Positions 17,647 through 26,535 of a DNA stretch of 64,000 nucleotides are shown here, piece after piece. This stretch comes from JBBQED01 sp038320345 (lineage in GTDB: Bacteria > Bacteroidota > Bacteroidia > AKYH767-A > OLB10): assembly GCA_038320345.1 (NCBI GenBank), contig JBBQED010000013.1:13126-77125 (forward strand), in the 5' to 3' direction. Under the pieces are notes generated by a model. It had not been told where the DNA came from, searched no databases, and saw nothing but the letters and a program-made list of their open reading frames with translations. Every line of letters begins with the position of its first letter. Position 1 is the first letter of the stretch. A program made the translations under genes and the position numbers.

Positions 17647-18234
17647 TTATTTACTTAATCGGAATTTGATTTTCGAAAATAACTGTTCCGTTTCTACCAT
17701 CGAACAAATCCCATAATTGAACGTGTAGAAACTAATCTTTCCTTCTGGTGTTACTAATTTGTAACTGTGTTTTCGAGTTAAGTTGATCGAAAGAAAATGG
17801 CAATAACTATCCGACCAAATTTCAGTGTTATTTACAGGCTCCACAAAGTAGAGCATCGCCAGATTATACCCTATGAACTTCTCTTTAATTTTCCGCGTCC
17901 CTTCCAAAGTTTTAATCACATATTTTGTTCCGTCCCATCGTGTATCAGACGAAACCTGAATCTTGCCATTTGAGATTTGCTTTACACTGGAATGGATCAG
18001 CTGTCCTTTTTCAAATTCGGCTTCCATTCTGTAGTGGGTCGTAATATTTATAATCTTATCTACACTAATATTACTTTCGATAAGATAAGAGGCTTTGTTT
18101 CCGGAAAGGTTCCTCTTCACTGTCATAACACCTACATCCTCATCTTTCAATGAAATAATATAATTGAGCGTCTGACCACTTAAAGTAGCAGTTTTTAGAA
18201 TAAACAAGAAAATGAAAAAAGGCCATCTAAACAT
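17647..18234 (-). CDS. exported protein, DUF6134-like
   Basis: A 195-residue protein with a signal peptide (MFRWPFFIFLFILKTATLSGQ). The mature part is a run of beta strands (LNYIISLKDEDVGVMTVKR, YRMEAEFEKGQLIHSSVKQ, YVIKTLEGTRKIKEKF), reminiscent of DUF6134, a family of small exported strand-rich proteins without a known role; that assignment is tentative. I start at the ATG at 18234; the longer TTG-started frame would run into the terminator hairpin of the gene upstream. Confidence 0.65.
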   Translation of the reverse strand: MFRWPFFIFLFILKTATLSGQTLNYIISLKDEDVGVMTVKRNLSGNKASYLIESNISVDKIINITTHYRMEAEFEKGQLIHSSVKQISNGKIQVSSDTRWDGTKYVIKTLEGTRKIKEKFIGYNLAMLYFVEPVNNTEIWSDSYCHFLSINLTRKHSYKLVTPEGKISFYTFNYGICSMVETEQLFSKIKFRLSK

Positions 18235-18240
18235 TTCCGA

Positions 18241-18274
18241 AAAATAAAAAGCCGTCACCAATAATGGCGACGGC
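18241..18274 (-). terminator. Rho-independent terminator of the T9SS hydrolase-fold gene
   Basis: On the minus strand GCCGTCGCCA pairs with TGGTGACGGC (10 base pairs, one G-U) around TTAT, followed by TTTTTATTTT. It lies 22 bases after the stop at 18297 and just before the next minus-strand gene. Confidence 0.85.
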
Positions 18275-18296
18275 TTTCAAATATTTATTAACCAAA

Positions 18297-19850
18297 TTAA
18301 CGGAAAACTACTTTTTTGGTGATTTCGTTAGCTCCCACTTGAATTTTCACAAGATAAATTCCAGCTTTCATTTGATTTCTTTCGAGGATGAAACGATTGG
18401 TATTCAGTCGATTTGCGAAAAATAACTCTTTTCCAAGCATATCATAAACACGAATCGATTGCATGGTTGATCCGGTGTAATCTGATAGGATTTCTGTTCG
18501 GTCGGTAGCCGGATTCGGGCTGATGGTAATCGCATTGCTGATTGCATTTACCTGCTCAATGCCGGTCAGAAAATTCATACAAGTCACCATTCTCGGATTA
18601 GAATAGCCCATGATGGTATCGATGTAAGCTAATGCTTTTGCTTTCGACATATCTGGGTTCGTAAGCAGAGAATTAGAATAAGCAGAGGTTCCTGCAGATG
18701 CCGGGAGACCTAAAGCCTGAGCAGTTAAAACAGTACCGGTAGAATCAAACCATTCCCATGGTCCTGCCTGAAAACCAGGAGTGATGAAAGGGAATAAACC
18801 TTGAATTCCAGTGTTAACAGAATTAGCTCTGAGGGTGTAAGGATCAGTATAAAGAGTAGTTGCGAAGCAATTATTATTTCCTAACTGATAAGCTGAATCA
18901 ATCGTTACTAAACTTCCACTTACATCTACCACTGGATCACCAGTAGTTGGAACATAAACAGTACCGTTACCATAAGGAGCAAAAGGATCACTCACCACAT
19001 GGAAACCTAACATCGGAGCATCACCGGCTTCAATCCATGAACTATCACCCATTGCACCACCCATATTAATTACAAACTGAACATTATTAGTATGACCAGG
19101 AGAATTATTTGGGTTATTGAAAGTTGGAATCCCTCCGTAGCCGTCGAAATCTCCCAATGCAGCTTGATTGACATAAGGTTGACCAGCAACGAATCCATAG
19201 GTAGCATCAGTTGCATTTGCAAGGAATTTTGGTAAAGCAATTTCAATAGGGTTATTTAATGTTGCATAGGCAAGCGCTACATAACCACCGGTTCCAACTC
19301 CGCCAAGTGTGATTTTATTGGTATCTACACCATAGGTATTTCCACCATTCTGTGCATTTTCTTTAAAGTAACGCACACATGCTTTCGCATCCTGAATAGA
19401 ACGGTAAACCGCTTGAAGCAGTGTTCCTGTGCGGATATCCTGACCTGTAGGGCCACTAGCTTGTGGATTCCATCCTAAACGATACGACATTGCAACTGCT
19501 ACATAACCTCTGCGCGAAAACTGACGACACATTTCAGCTACTGTACTGTCTTTGCGACTTCCAGTTGGTTGACCATTGTAAATAGGAGGAAGATAGCTCC
19601 CAGTATGCATCACGATTACCATCGGACGTGCCGTTAGTGGATCAGCAATACCTGCTGGCTCATATACATCCATTTTTAAATCTGAACTGGCCGGTGCACC
19701 AGTGATAATGGAAATATTAGTTCCATAAATGACATCAGCAGTAATCGAAGAAGTTGGAAACACTTCTGTAAGATATCGCTGTGAATAAGCAGTGAAAGTA
19801 CTGCCTGCCAAAAGTGACATCACCGCTATTTTGAGTAGATTTTTTTTCAT
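18297..19850 (-). CDS. T9SS-exported alpha/beta-hydrolase-fold protein lacking the catalytic Ser
   Basis: A 517-residue secreted protein: signal peptide (MKKNLLKIAVMSLLAGSTFT, then AYSQ), a carboxylesterase-like domain, and a type A T9SS sorting domain at the end (ISPNPATDRTEI, GIYLVKIQVGANEITKKVVF). The esterase half has DLKMDVYEP, RPMVIVMHTGSYLP, the SRRGYVAVAMSYRLGW strand and the DAKACVRYFKENA helix of the family. Where esterases have GGESAGG the sequence is GGVGTGG (183-189), so the nucleophile Ser is Gly186. It may be a binding protein or use another residue. Start is ATG 19850; a TTG 13 codons earlier is disfavoured. Confidence 0.82.
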   Translation of the reverse strand: MKKNLLKIAVMSLLAGSTFTAYSQRYLTEVFPTSSITADVIYGTNISIITGAPASSDLKMDVYEPAGIADPLTARPMVIVMHTGSYLPPIYNGQPTGSRKDSTVAEMCRQFSRRGYVAVAMSYRLGWNPQASGPTGQDIRTGTLLQAVYRSIQDAKACVRYFKENAQNGGNTYGVDTNKITLGGVGTGGYVALAYATLNNPIEIALPKFLANATDATYGFVAGQPYVNQAALGDFDGYGGIPTFNNPNNSPGHTNNVQFVINMGGAMGDSSWIEAGDAPMLGFHVVSDPFAPYGNGTVYVPTTGDPVVDVSGSLVTIDSAYQLGNNNCFATTLYTDPYTLRANSVNTGIQGLFPFITPGFQAGPWEWFDSTGTVLTAQALGLPASAGTSAYSNSLLTNPDMSKAKALAYIDTIMGYSNPRMVTCMNFLTGIEQVNAISNAITISPNPATDRTEILSDYTGSTMQSIRVYDMLGKELFFANRLNTNRFILERNQMKAGIYLVKIQVGANEITKKVVFR

Positions 19851-19940
19851 TCGCTGGTTTTTTTGGTGTTTGATGGTAAAGATAAACAATAATCAAGCGT
19901 CTGAGGTATATAAAATCTAGGCATTATCCACAGAAAAGAT

Positions 19941-19948
19941 GACCTTTG
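19941..19948 (+). promoter_or_regulatory. -7-like element GACCTTTG of the T9SS type B gene
   Basis: Seven of eight bases of TAnnTTTG, ending 15 bases before the ATG at 19964, in the same ATGACCTTTGT context as before the ATL gene. Confidence 0.4.
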
Positions 19949-19963
19949 TCACTCGTAATTCAC

Positions 19964-21607
19964 ATGAAAAGGAAAATCCTAATTTTCTTCATTTTACTTG
20001 CTTCCATTCCTTTTAGAATGCTTGCTCAATGTAATGCGGTGTTTCCTTACCTGGAGGATTTCGAAAATGGAGACGGTGGCTGGGTTACAGGTGGATTTGC
20101 CTCCGACTGGACGTGGGGGATGCCATCGAAAGTGAGGATAGCACGAGCAGGAAGTGGAAGTAAATGCTGGATCACCGGCGGACTGGCTAACGGTTCTTAC
20201 AATGGAGGTGAGAAATCATGGTTGCAAAGCCCTTGTTTTGATTTCACCACGATACAAAATCCCTACATCAGTTTTTTAATTTATTGGGATACGGAAAGAC
20301 AGTACGATGGTGGAAATTTGCAGTATAGTTTGAATGGAGGTTCTTCCTGGAGTGTTGTTGGATCCATTAACGATCCTGTAAATTGCCGTAATCAGAATTG
20401 GTTTAATAATTCATCAGTAAATAATTTGGCTGGCATTAGCAATCCACAAAGTGGATGGTCGGGCACTATATTAAATAGTTCGGGAAGTTGTTTAGGTGGA
20501 AGTGGGTCAGGAGCATGGTTAGCGGCAAAACATTGCATGGCAAATCTTGCTGGACAATCTTCCGTTATTTTTCGATTTACTTTTGCTTCTGGTACTGCCT
20601 GTAATGCATTCGATGGAATTGCAATCGACTCCATTTATATTGGGGAATCATCTATGCCTTCACTTGATTTTAGCTACAACTGTTTAGGAGGAACTTCTGT
20701 AGAATTTATTCCTGTTACCGATGGTTGTGCTTCCTCTTGGAATTGGGATTTTGGAGATCCTTCCAGTTTGAGCAATACCGGTAATGGAATTTCTATAAAA
20801 CATGATTTTTCTACCGTTGGTAATTACACCGTTACACTAACGATGAATCATCCTTGTTCAAGTCCAGTAGTGCTTCAGAAAAATGTAATTTTCCCTGAAC
20901 CCATTATTGCCGTAACTCCGGTAACATGCAAGGATGGAAATGATGGTGCCGCAACAGCTACTTTAAATGCAATCACGAATCCTGTTATCACTTGGGATTT
21001 AAATCCACCCATTGTAGCGGATAGTGTTGCAAACCTTTCAGCAGGAAATTATTCACTCACAGTAAGTGGTAACGATGTTTGTACGATCACCCAGCTGTTT
21101 GAAATTATTTATGGTCCTGATGCATTTCCAAAACCTGATCTCGGATCGGATTTAAGAATTTGTCCGGGTGAATCATTGGTATTGAATCCTGGAAAATTTT
21201 CATCCTATGTATGGACCGACTTATCCATTGATTCCATATTCACAGCAACAAAAACAGGAATTTATTTTGTAGAAGTTCTGAATGAGAAAGGATGTTCAGG
21301 AAAGGATACGGTGGAAGTGAGAGAAGGATGTGGTGAAAATGCATGGATCCCTGAAGCCTTTACTCCGAATGATGATGCTTTGAATGAATTTTTCTTGGTA
21401 AGTGGTATTGATCTGCAAAATTTCAGGATGGAAGTGTATAACCGTTGGGGACAAATGATTTTCTTTTCGGAAGATGCAGGAATTGGATGGGATGGAACAT
21501 TTGAAGGTGAATATTCTCCAGCCGGACTTTATGCTTATCGAGTTCGATATTCATTGTACACAGGTGATTCATTCGTAAGAAGAGGCAGTATTCGACTCAT
21601 TCGATAA
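19964..21607 (+). CDS. T9SS type B cargo protein with PKD-like domain
   Basis: A 547-residue secreted protein. After the signal peptide (KRKILIFFILLASIPFRMLAQ) comes an immune-cell/MAM-like adhesion module (FPYLEDFENGDGGWVTGG, SYNGGEKSWLQSPCFDF, FRFTFASGTACNAFDGIAID), then a PKD-type domain (WNWDFGDPSSLSNTGNG, KHDFSTVGNYTVTLTM), an Ig-like part, and the gliding-motility-associated C-terminal domain (WIPEAFTPNDDALNEFF, VYNRWGQMIF, YSPAGLYAYRVRY). That last domain is the type B signal for T9SS export and surface attachment. No catalytic domain is visible, so a surface adhesin or matrix protein is likely. Confidence 0.88.
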   Translation: MKRKILIFFILLASIPFRMLAQCNAVFPYLEDFENGDGGWVTGGFASDWTWGMPSKVRIARAGSGSKCWITGGLANGSYNGGEKSWLQSPCFDFTTIQNPYISFLIYWDTERQYDGGNLQYSLNGGSSWSVVGSINDPVNCRNQNWFNNSSVNNLAGISNPQSGWSGTILNSSGSCLGGSGSGAWLAAKHCMANLAGQSSVIFRFTFASGTACNAFDGIAIDSIYIGESSMPSLDFSYNCLGGTSVEFIPVTDGCASSWNWDFGDPSSLSNTGNGISIKHDFSTVGNYTVTLTMNHPCSSPVVLQKNVIFPEPIIAVTPVTCKDGNDGAATATLNAITNPVITWDLNPPIVADSVANLSAGNYSLTVSGNDVCTITQLFEIIYGPDAFPKPDLGSDLRICPGESLVLNPGKFSSYVWTDLSIDSIFTATKTGIYFVEVLNEKGCSGKDTVEVREGCGENAWIPEAFTPNDDALNEFFLVSGIDLQNFRMEVYNRWGQMIFFSEDAGIGWDGTFEGEYSPAGLYAYRVRYSLYTGDSFVRRGSIRLIR

Positions 21608-21623
21608 ACCTAAATTCATTTGG

Positions 21624-22097
21624 TTATTTTTCTACTTTGGTACGAATAAAAAGTGCAGCAATTGCCGACGTGATCATTCCCATAACAATCGCTCCGATTA
21701 CACTTTGAATCGTATAACTTTTGAGATTGAAATAAGCTTCTGCTTCGCTCTTCGTGGCTTTGCCATGACTAACTGCATAATCAATAAAAGTCTGGTAGAA
21801 ATTAGGGTTGATAAAGTTTGAAAAAATCACTTGCACTAGTGGAGATAAGATCGCAACTACAATGCTGATAATTATTCCTGACAGAAAAGCTTCTTTGTAA
21901 GAGATAACACCACCGAGTTCTGATTTTTTTTCACGGATCCCAGCCGTCATCATCAGAATTGCAGGAAGAATAAAGAACATTGTGAAGGTAGGATGCTGCT
22001 CAATTTTTGTGGTATGATACCCAAGGTAGAATTCCATAGTGACCCATACCAATGATACTAGCGAGAAGATGATTCCCCATTTTATTTCCGTTTTCAT
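21624..22097 (-). CDS. DUF4199 inner-membrane protein
   Basis: A 157-residue protein with four predicted membrane helices (about 7-25, 34-52, 66-95, 130-152). The order KWGIIFSLVSLVWVTMEFYL, HPTFTMFFILPAILMM, GVISYKEAFLSGIIIS, then a soluble loop with FINPNFYQTFIDYAV, is that of DUF4199, which is common in Bacteroidota and has no known function. Convergent with the T9SS type B gene, with 16 bases between the stops and no clear terminator. Confidence 0.85.
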   Translation of the reverse strand: MKTEIKWGIIFSLVSLVWVTMEFYLGYHTTKIEQHPTFTMFFILPAILMMTAGIREKKSELGGVISYKEAFLSGIIISIVVAILSPLVQVIFSNFINPNFYQTFIDYAVSHGKATKSEAEAYFNLKSYTIQSVIGAIVMGMITSAIAALFIRTKVEK

Positions 22098-22491
22098 GGT
22101 AGGTGATAATTAATAGCTTTTAAGTTGGTGTATTAATTTGGCTGCATGGATAAACAACGGTACGGGTACTGCATTATAAGTTGTTTTTTATCAAATGGAG
22201 ATCCATATGATAACTGCTATCTTCTCACTATTTCTTCGAAATTAGAACAACTGAGGAGTAATTCGAAATTTGTATGTACCTAAAGTAGAATGGATTCACT
22301 AAAGTATAGGATTTTTCAATCTCTTGAGAATGTAAATGCTTTAGTCTACTTACAGTGATTTATATTTGACGTACACACAAACCAAACAATTTTAATTTTT
22401 TCACCTTCCTGACTTTAATGATAATTCCATACCAAAGGGTATTATTATTTCGCAACCTACCGCTACGATTAGAAGGGAAGGCTATAGACGT
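22098..22491. other. 394-base intergenic region upstream of the HTH/HNH-repeat gene
   Basis: Divergent promoter region. It contains a TATATTTG element at 22361 and, before it, a short inverted pair CACTAAAG / CTTTAGT about 50 bases apart. No small gene or strong hairpin is seen. Confidence 0.4.
22361..22368 (+). promoter_or_regulatory. -7 element TATATTTG upstream of the HTH/HNH-repeat gene
   Basis: Exact TAnnTTTG match. If used, the transcript has a leader of about 120 bases before the ATG at 22492, much longer than those of neighbouring genes. Confidence 0.4.
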
Positions 22492-23031
22492 ATGAGCCCT
22501 AAAAACGAACCACCTGATCAAGGTAGTCGACTCTCTGAGCGCGATAACGAGATCATTGTTCTGATCCTTAAAGGTGACCGAGCAAAAACAGTAGCAGATC
22601 AAATGGGAATTTCTTTGGAACGTGTCAGACAGATTCTGGAACGTGAGGGAATATCTTACAAAAAGATTCGAAAGACGCATAAGGATACAGAGTTTGATAG
22701 GCTTTTGCAGAAAGCAGAGGAAATCGCATTAACTCTCCAAAGGGTTCCTTTTTATGAGGATCTCAAAAACGAAGGTCTAGACGTAAGTATGGTTGCTTAT
22801 CGAAAACTGCGTGACAAAATGATAGGGAAAGGTCATGACCCTGCACCAAGAGGAAGGAGGAAGGTCACCAAAGACTTTTTGCTGCAAGACCTGAAGTCAC
22901 TTTACCGCAAACTGGGAAGGCTGCCTTCCGGTGAGGATCTTAATAAATACGCATCCTTCTCCAGGCATACTTATCATGCTCATTTCGGTTCTCTTCGTCA
23001 GGCATTTCTAGAGGCTGGCTTGACCAATTAA
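22492..23031 (+). CDS. HTH protein with HNH-repeat (homing-endonuclease-associated) domain
   Basis: A 179-residue basic, soluble protein. Residues about 15-50 (SERDNEIIVLILKGDRAKTV, then MGISLERVRQILEREG) form a helix-turn-helix like sigma-70 region 4. Residues about 66-108 look like a degenerate, and 124-177 like a full copy, of the homing-endonuclease-associated repeat: DLKSLYRKLGRLPSGEDLNK, then a YASFSRHTYHAHFGS and LRQAFLEAGL. That small DNA-binding repeat normally flanks HNH nucleases or stands alone in archaeal and phage proteins. No nuclease motif is present. I infer a sequence-specific DNA-binding regulator, possibly derived from a mobile element; the target is unknown. Confidence 0.75.
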   Translation: MSPKNEPPDQGSRLSERDNEIIVLILKGDRAKTVADQMGISLERVRQILEREGISYKKIRKTHKDTEFDRLLQKAEEIALTLQRVPFYEDLKNEGLDVSMVAYRKLRDKMIGKGHDPAPRGRRKVTKDFLLQDLKSLYRKLGRLPSGEDLNKYASFSRHTYHAHFGSLRQAFLEAGLTN

Positions 23032-23202
23032 CAGGAACACTAATCTCTTCTTTTTCAGTAAAAATTTAACAGGTTTATACGTGGTAATTCTTAGGATTTT
23101 CAAAGCTAAATCTTAATGCCTGAAAGATTTCTGCCGTGATTTCTTGAGGGGAATGATTGAATTGCTTAAATTAGCCTAAATAAAGCAATTGAACTTAAAA
23201 GA

Positions 23203-23997
23203 ATGATAAATAGATACTTCAGGTCAGTGTTACTACTTTGCTCGTTTATGTTCCTATTTCAGGCATGTAAAAAGGAGGAGGAGTCAGCACCACAGGGTTA
23301 TCAAACAGGGAGTGTATCTCTTGATTTTGCCAATATGGTGGGTACGGAGGTGCTCGATGTAACCGGATCAACTTCTTACATGAACGCTGCCGATGATCCT
23401 TTCACAGTAACTGAATTCCGTTATTATCTCTCTAATTTTGAATTGCTAAAATCGGATGGTTCTTCTTTTGTAATTCCTGATTCTTATTTCCTTATTAAGG
23501 CAGGCGATCCCGCAAGTCTGAAGCGGATTCTGAAAGATGTTCCAGGAGGTGTTTATACCGGTGTGAAATTTATGATTGGCATTGATAGTACTCATAATGT
23601 TTCGGGTGCTCAAAATGGAGATCTCGATCCTATTAATGGTATGATCTGGAACTGGAATACAGGGTACATTTTTGTGAAATTGGAAGGGCAAAGTGTAAAT
23701 TCTCCAACTGGAAGTTATCAGTATCATATCAGTGGCTTCAGTGATTATTCTCCTGTTAACGGTAATGCTATCCGTTATGTCAATATGAATTTTAACAGCG
23801 ATTCTTTAATCGTGGATGGTACTCGTACTGCTAAGGTTTTTCTGACCACCAACCTTTTAGATTTCTTTACGGACCCAGATAATTTGTCGATAGCAAGTAC
23901 GAACTCTATTATGACAACAGGACTTGCAGCTGTGAGAGCTTCTAATCGCTATCAAGACATGATTACTTATGATCATCTGATAAATCCGGAGAACTAA
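23203..23997 (+). CDS. MbnP-like copper-binding lipoprotein (copy 1)
   Basis: A 264-residue lipoprotein: signal sequence with lipobox ending FQAC (Cys22), then the MbnP domain. Recognisable parts are SVSLDFANMVG, FTVTEFRYYLSNFEL, VPGGVYTGVKFMIGID, MIWNWNTGYIFVKLEG with Trp149 and Trp151, and YHISGF with His175. MbnP of methanotrophs is a periplasmic protein in which a Trp is turned into kynurenine by its partner MbnH, after which it binds copper. The MxWxWxxGY motif and the MbnH-like gene two genes downstream support the same pairing here. It may lie on the outer or inner membrane facing the periplasm. A paralogue follows. Confidence 0.87.
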   Translation: MINRYFRSVLLLCSFMFLFQACKKEEESAPQGYQTGSVSLDFANMVGTEVLDVTGSTSYMNAADDPFTVTEFRYYLSNFELLKSDGSSFVIPDSYFLIKAGDPASLKRILKDVPGGVYTGVKFMIGIDSTHNVSGAQNGDLDPINGMIWNWNTGYIFVKLEGQSVNSPTGSYQYHISGFSDYSPVNGNAIRYVNMNFNSDSLIVDGTRTAKVFLTTNLLDFFTDPDNLSIASTNSIMTTGLAAVRASNRYQDMITYDHLINPEN

Positions 23998-24260
23998 TTC
24001 ACGTAGAATTATCAATAGAGCTGAGCCACATGCGATTTATCCAATTTTATTTCTGAGGACAAGTTTGACAGGACTAAAGTTGAGACATATCATGTTGAGA
24101 TTACAGTTATTGATTTATTTATTGGATCGTTTTCGAAATTCTTTTGATTTTTTTTATTGCAATTAAATGATGGCAATAAATTGTGTTTGGATTAAATTAG
24201 ACTTCTATTATTAACTCTTATTTGAATAATGATTATCGATAAATTTTACCTTACAAAACA

Positions 24261-25028
24261 ATGAAAAAAATAAATCCCATATTTGTTATTGCAGCATTCT
24301 TACTTTTTACTTTATCCGCTTGTAAAAAAGAGGATAATAACAACTACGACACAGGTGAAGTGAGTCTTGATATAACCAATATTGTTGGTAATGTTAATCT
24401 GGATGCCTCAGGAACTTCATTCTATGTAACTGCTTCGGGCGATAGCTTCTCAGTTACTAAGTTTAAATATTATCTCAGCAATTTTGAATTGATTAAATCG
24501 GATGGTTCCACTTATAAAATTCCAGAGAGTTATGTATTGATTAATGAAGCTGATGTTACTAGCTTTACTCCCGTTTTTTCGGATATCCCTGGTGGAGAAT
24601 ATACAGGTGTTAAATTTATTATTGGAGTTGATAGTGCGCATAATGTTTCTGGAGCTCAATCTGGAGCACTTGATCCAGGTAATGATATGTTTTGGAGTTG
24701 GAGCACTGGTTATATTTTCCTGAAGCTGGAAGGAACCGCGGTGGCATCACCGTCGGGTGATTTTATTTATCATATCGGCGGATTTTCAGGAGCGAATGCA
24801 GCAATGCGTACAGTCACTTTAAATTTCGATGGAAGTAAATTGATCGTTGATGGTGCCCGCGAAGCAGAAATTCACATCATGACAGATGTATTAGAATTCT
24901 TTAAAAATCCTGATGATCTCAATCTTGCCACTACTAATCTGGTGATGAGCCCCGGCGCTACCGCCATGTCAATTGCCAATCGTTATCAGGATATGATTAA
25001 ATTCGATCATATTCATAACGGAAATTGA
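24261..25028 (+). CDS. MbnP-like copper-binding lipoprotein (copy 2)
   Basis: A 255-residue lipoprotein (lipobox LSAC, Cys21), clearly a tandem paralogue of the gene before it: the same blocks appear in the same order, EVSLDITNIVG, FSVTKFKYYLSNFELIKSDG, IPGGEYTGVKFIIGVD, MFWSWSTGYIFLKLEG with Trp145 and Trp147, YHIGGF with His171. All residues shared by the family are kept, so it should be functional. The copies have diverged well in sequence and are separated by 263 bases, so the duplication is not recent. It is 115 bases upstream of the MbnH-like gene. Confidence 0.87.
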   Translation: MKKINPIFVIAAFLLFTLSACKKEDNNNYDTGEVSLDITNIVGNVNLDASGTSFYVTASGDSFSVTKFKYYLSNFELIKSDGSTYKIPESYVLINEADVTSFTPVFSDIPGGEYTGVKFIIGVDSAHNVSGAQSGALDPGNDMFWSWSTGYIFLKLEGTAVASPSGDFIYHIGGFSGANAAMRTVTLNFDGSKLIVDGAREAEIHIMTDVLEFFKNPDDLNLATTNLVMSPGATAMSIANRYQDMIKFDHIHNGN

Positions 25029-25143
25029 TATTTAAAATCTTTAGGATAGTAAAAACCATCATTCAAACTTTTAAGCGGAATTCTCCAGAGGAAATTTTCC
25101 CTTTAAAAGTTTTCAAGCAGCATAACAGTAAGTAAGTTTCGGT

Positions 25144-26160
25144 ATGATGAAATTCAGCATTGCATGTTTTGGATGGATGGTGTTGGTGGTTTCCTGCTCA
25201 AAGGATACCAGTAATACCAGTTCAGTGGAATTTGTAGTTCCGGATGGTTTTCCTCAGCCTACCTATAATTTTCAAGATAATCCATTCACTCAAGAAAAGT
25301 TTGAGCTGGGTCGCAAATTGTTTTATGATCCGATCTTGTCGAAAGATAGTTCAACTAGCTGCGGATCGTGTCATCAGCAATTTGCTGCATTTGCAAATGC
25401 TGATCATCGATTAAGTCATGGTGTTGATGGATTATTAGGTACACGTAATTCTCCTGCGCTTTTCAATTTGGCATGGCAAACTAATTTCTTTTGGGATGGA
25501 GGGGTAAATCATCTCGATGTTCAGCCCATAGGTCCCATTACCAATCCAGTGGAAATGGATGAAACTTTAGCAAATGCAATTGTTAAACTGCAACGTAATT
25601 CGGGGTATCGCAATTTATTCAGGTCAGTCTATGGAAATGATTCCATTACTAGCCAAATGATGCTTCGTTCACTTTCAGCATTTATGGTTGCATTGGTTTC
25701 TGCGGATTCTAAATATGATCAGTATAAAGCTGGATTTATTTCACTCTCTACTTCTGAAATGAGTGGTTTACAACTCTTCCGTCAAAAATGTGAATCCTGT
25801 CATAAAGAACCATTATTCACGGATCTTCAATATCGAAATAATGGACTTTCTTCTTCCTTTGAAAAAGATCCTGGCCGCGCAAGAATTACCAACCTACCTC
25901 AGGATTCAGGAAAATTTAAGGTGCCTTCTCTCCGAAATGTTGAATTAAGTTATCCCTATATGCATGATGGCAAATTGCAATCCCTATCACAAGTATTGGA
26001 TCATTATCGAACAGGAGTTGTTCAGAGTGCTATACTTGATACACTCTTGTTAAGTGGAATTAGCATTACGGATCAGGAAAAAACAGATCTTTTGGCTTTT
26101 CTTTCTACGCTCACCGATACCAAATTTATGACCAACAAAAGTTTCAGTGAACGTCAGTGA
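25144..26160 (+). CDS. MbnH-like di-heme cytochrome c peroxidase family lipoprotein
   Basis: A 338-residue MauG/CcpA-superfamily protein anchored by a lipobox (VVSC, Cys18). Two c-type heme sites are present, CGSCH (Cys73, Cys76, His77) and CESCH (Cys216, Cys219, His220), with the family phrases GRKLFYDPILSKD, LLGTRNSPALFNLAW, FFWDGGVNHLD, PSLRNVELSYPYMHDGK. In this family members are either hydrogen peroxide-reducing CcpA or modifiers of a partner protein; the neighbouring MbnP genes favour the second, with MbnP Trp as target. A TAAGTTTC, one base off the -7 consensus, ends three bases before the ATG. Confidence 0.88.
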   Translation: MMKFSIACFGWMVLVVSCSKDTSNTSSVEFVVPDGFPQPTYNFQDNPFTQEKFELGRKLFYDPILSKDSSTSCGSCHQQFAAFANADHRLSHGVDGLLGTRNSPALFNLAWQTNFFWDGGVNHLDVQPIGPITNPVEMDETLANAIVKLQRNSGYRNLFRSVYGNDSITSQMMLRSLSAFMVALVSADSKYDQYKAGFISLSTSEMSGLQLFRQKCESCHKEPLFTDLQYRNNGLSSSFEKDPGRARITNLPQDSGKFKVPSLRNVELSYPYMHDGKLQSLSQVLDHYRTGVVQSAILDTLLLSGISITDQEKTDLLAFLSTLTDTKFMTNKSFSERQ

Positions 26161-26535
26161 ATAAATGGCGGATGCTTTGCTCCATGGCTTTTATATTACG
26201 GTAGTTAATGTCTTAGTTTTCCCAAGTAAAGGAGCAGTGATGGTTGCCGGTTAATGGTAAATAGTAGGTCCATAGCGCAATGAGTCGCACTTCGAATTTC
26301 GACTCCTATAATGTTGGATTTCCTAAATGTAATTTTCAATCTGAAACGTGTAAAATTTATCTGATTGGTGATTAGAAAATAGAGGAACAGGAAACCTTCA
26401 TCTAGTTTATCCGCCTGTTTTTCGTAATTTTACCTCTGTAAAGCTAAACGACCTAGTACATTTTATTTTGTTTGAGTTGTTTAGTGTTTAGTCAATATAA
26501 ACCTCACCTAGTTGAAATTTAATAGTCCAATAATT
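26161..26535. other. 375-base intergenic stretch after the MbnH-like gene
   Basis: No terminator hairpin, small gene or exact TAnnTTTG element is visible; a TAATTTTA lies about 100 bases before the next ATG. Whether the peptidase gene is read from the copper genes cannot be told. Confidence 0.4.

Noticed and set aside
22280..22345. CACTAAAG/CTTTAGT pair as an operator
   Set aside because: Eight bases with a wide spacing and one imperfect arm; not distinguishable from chance.
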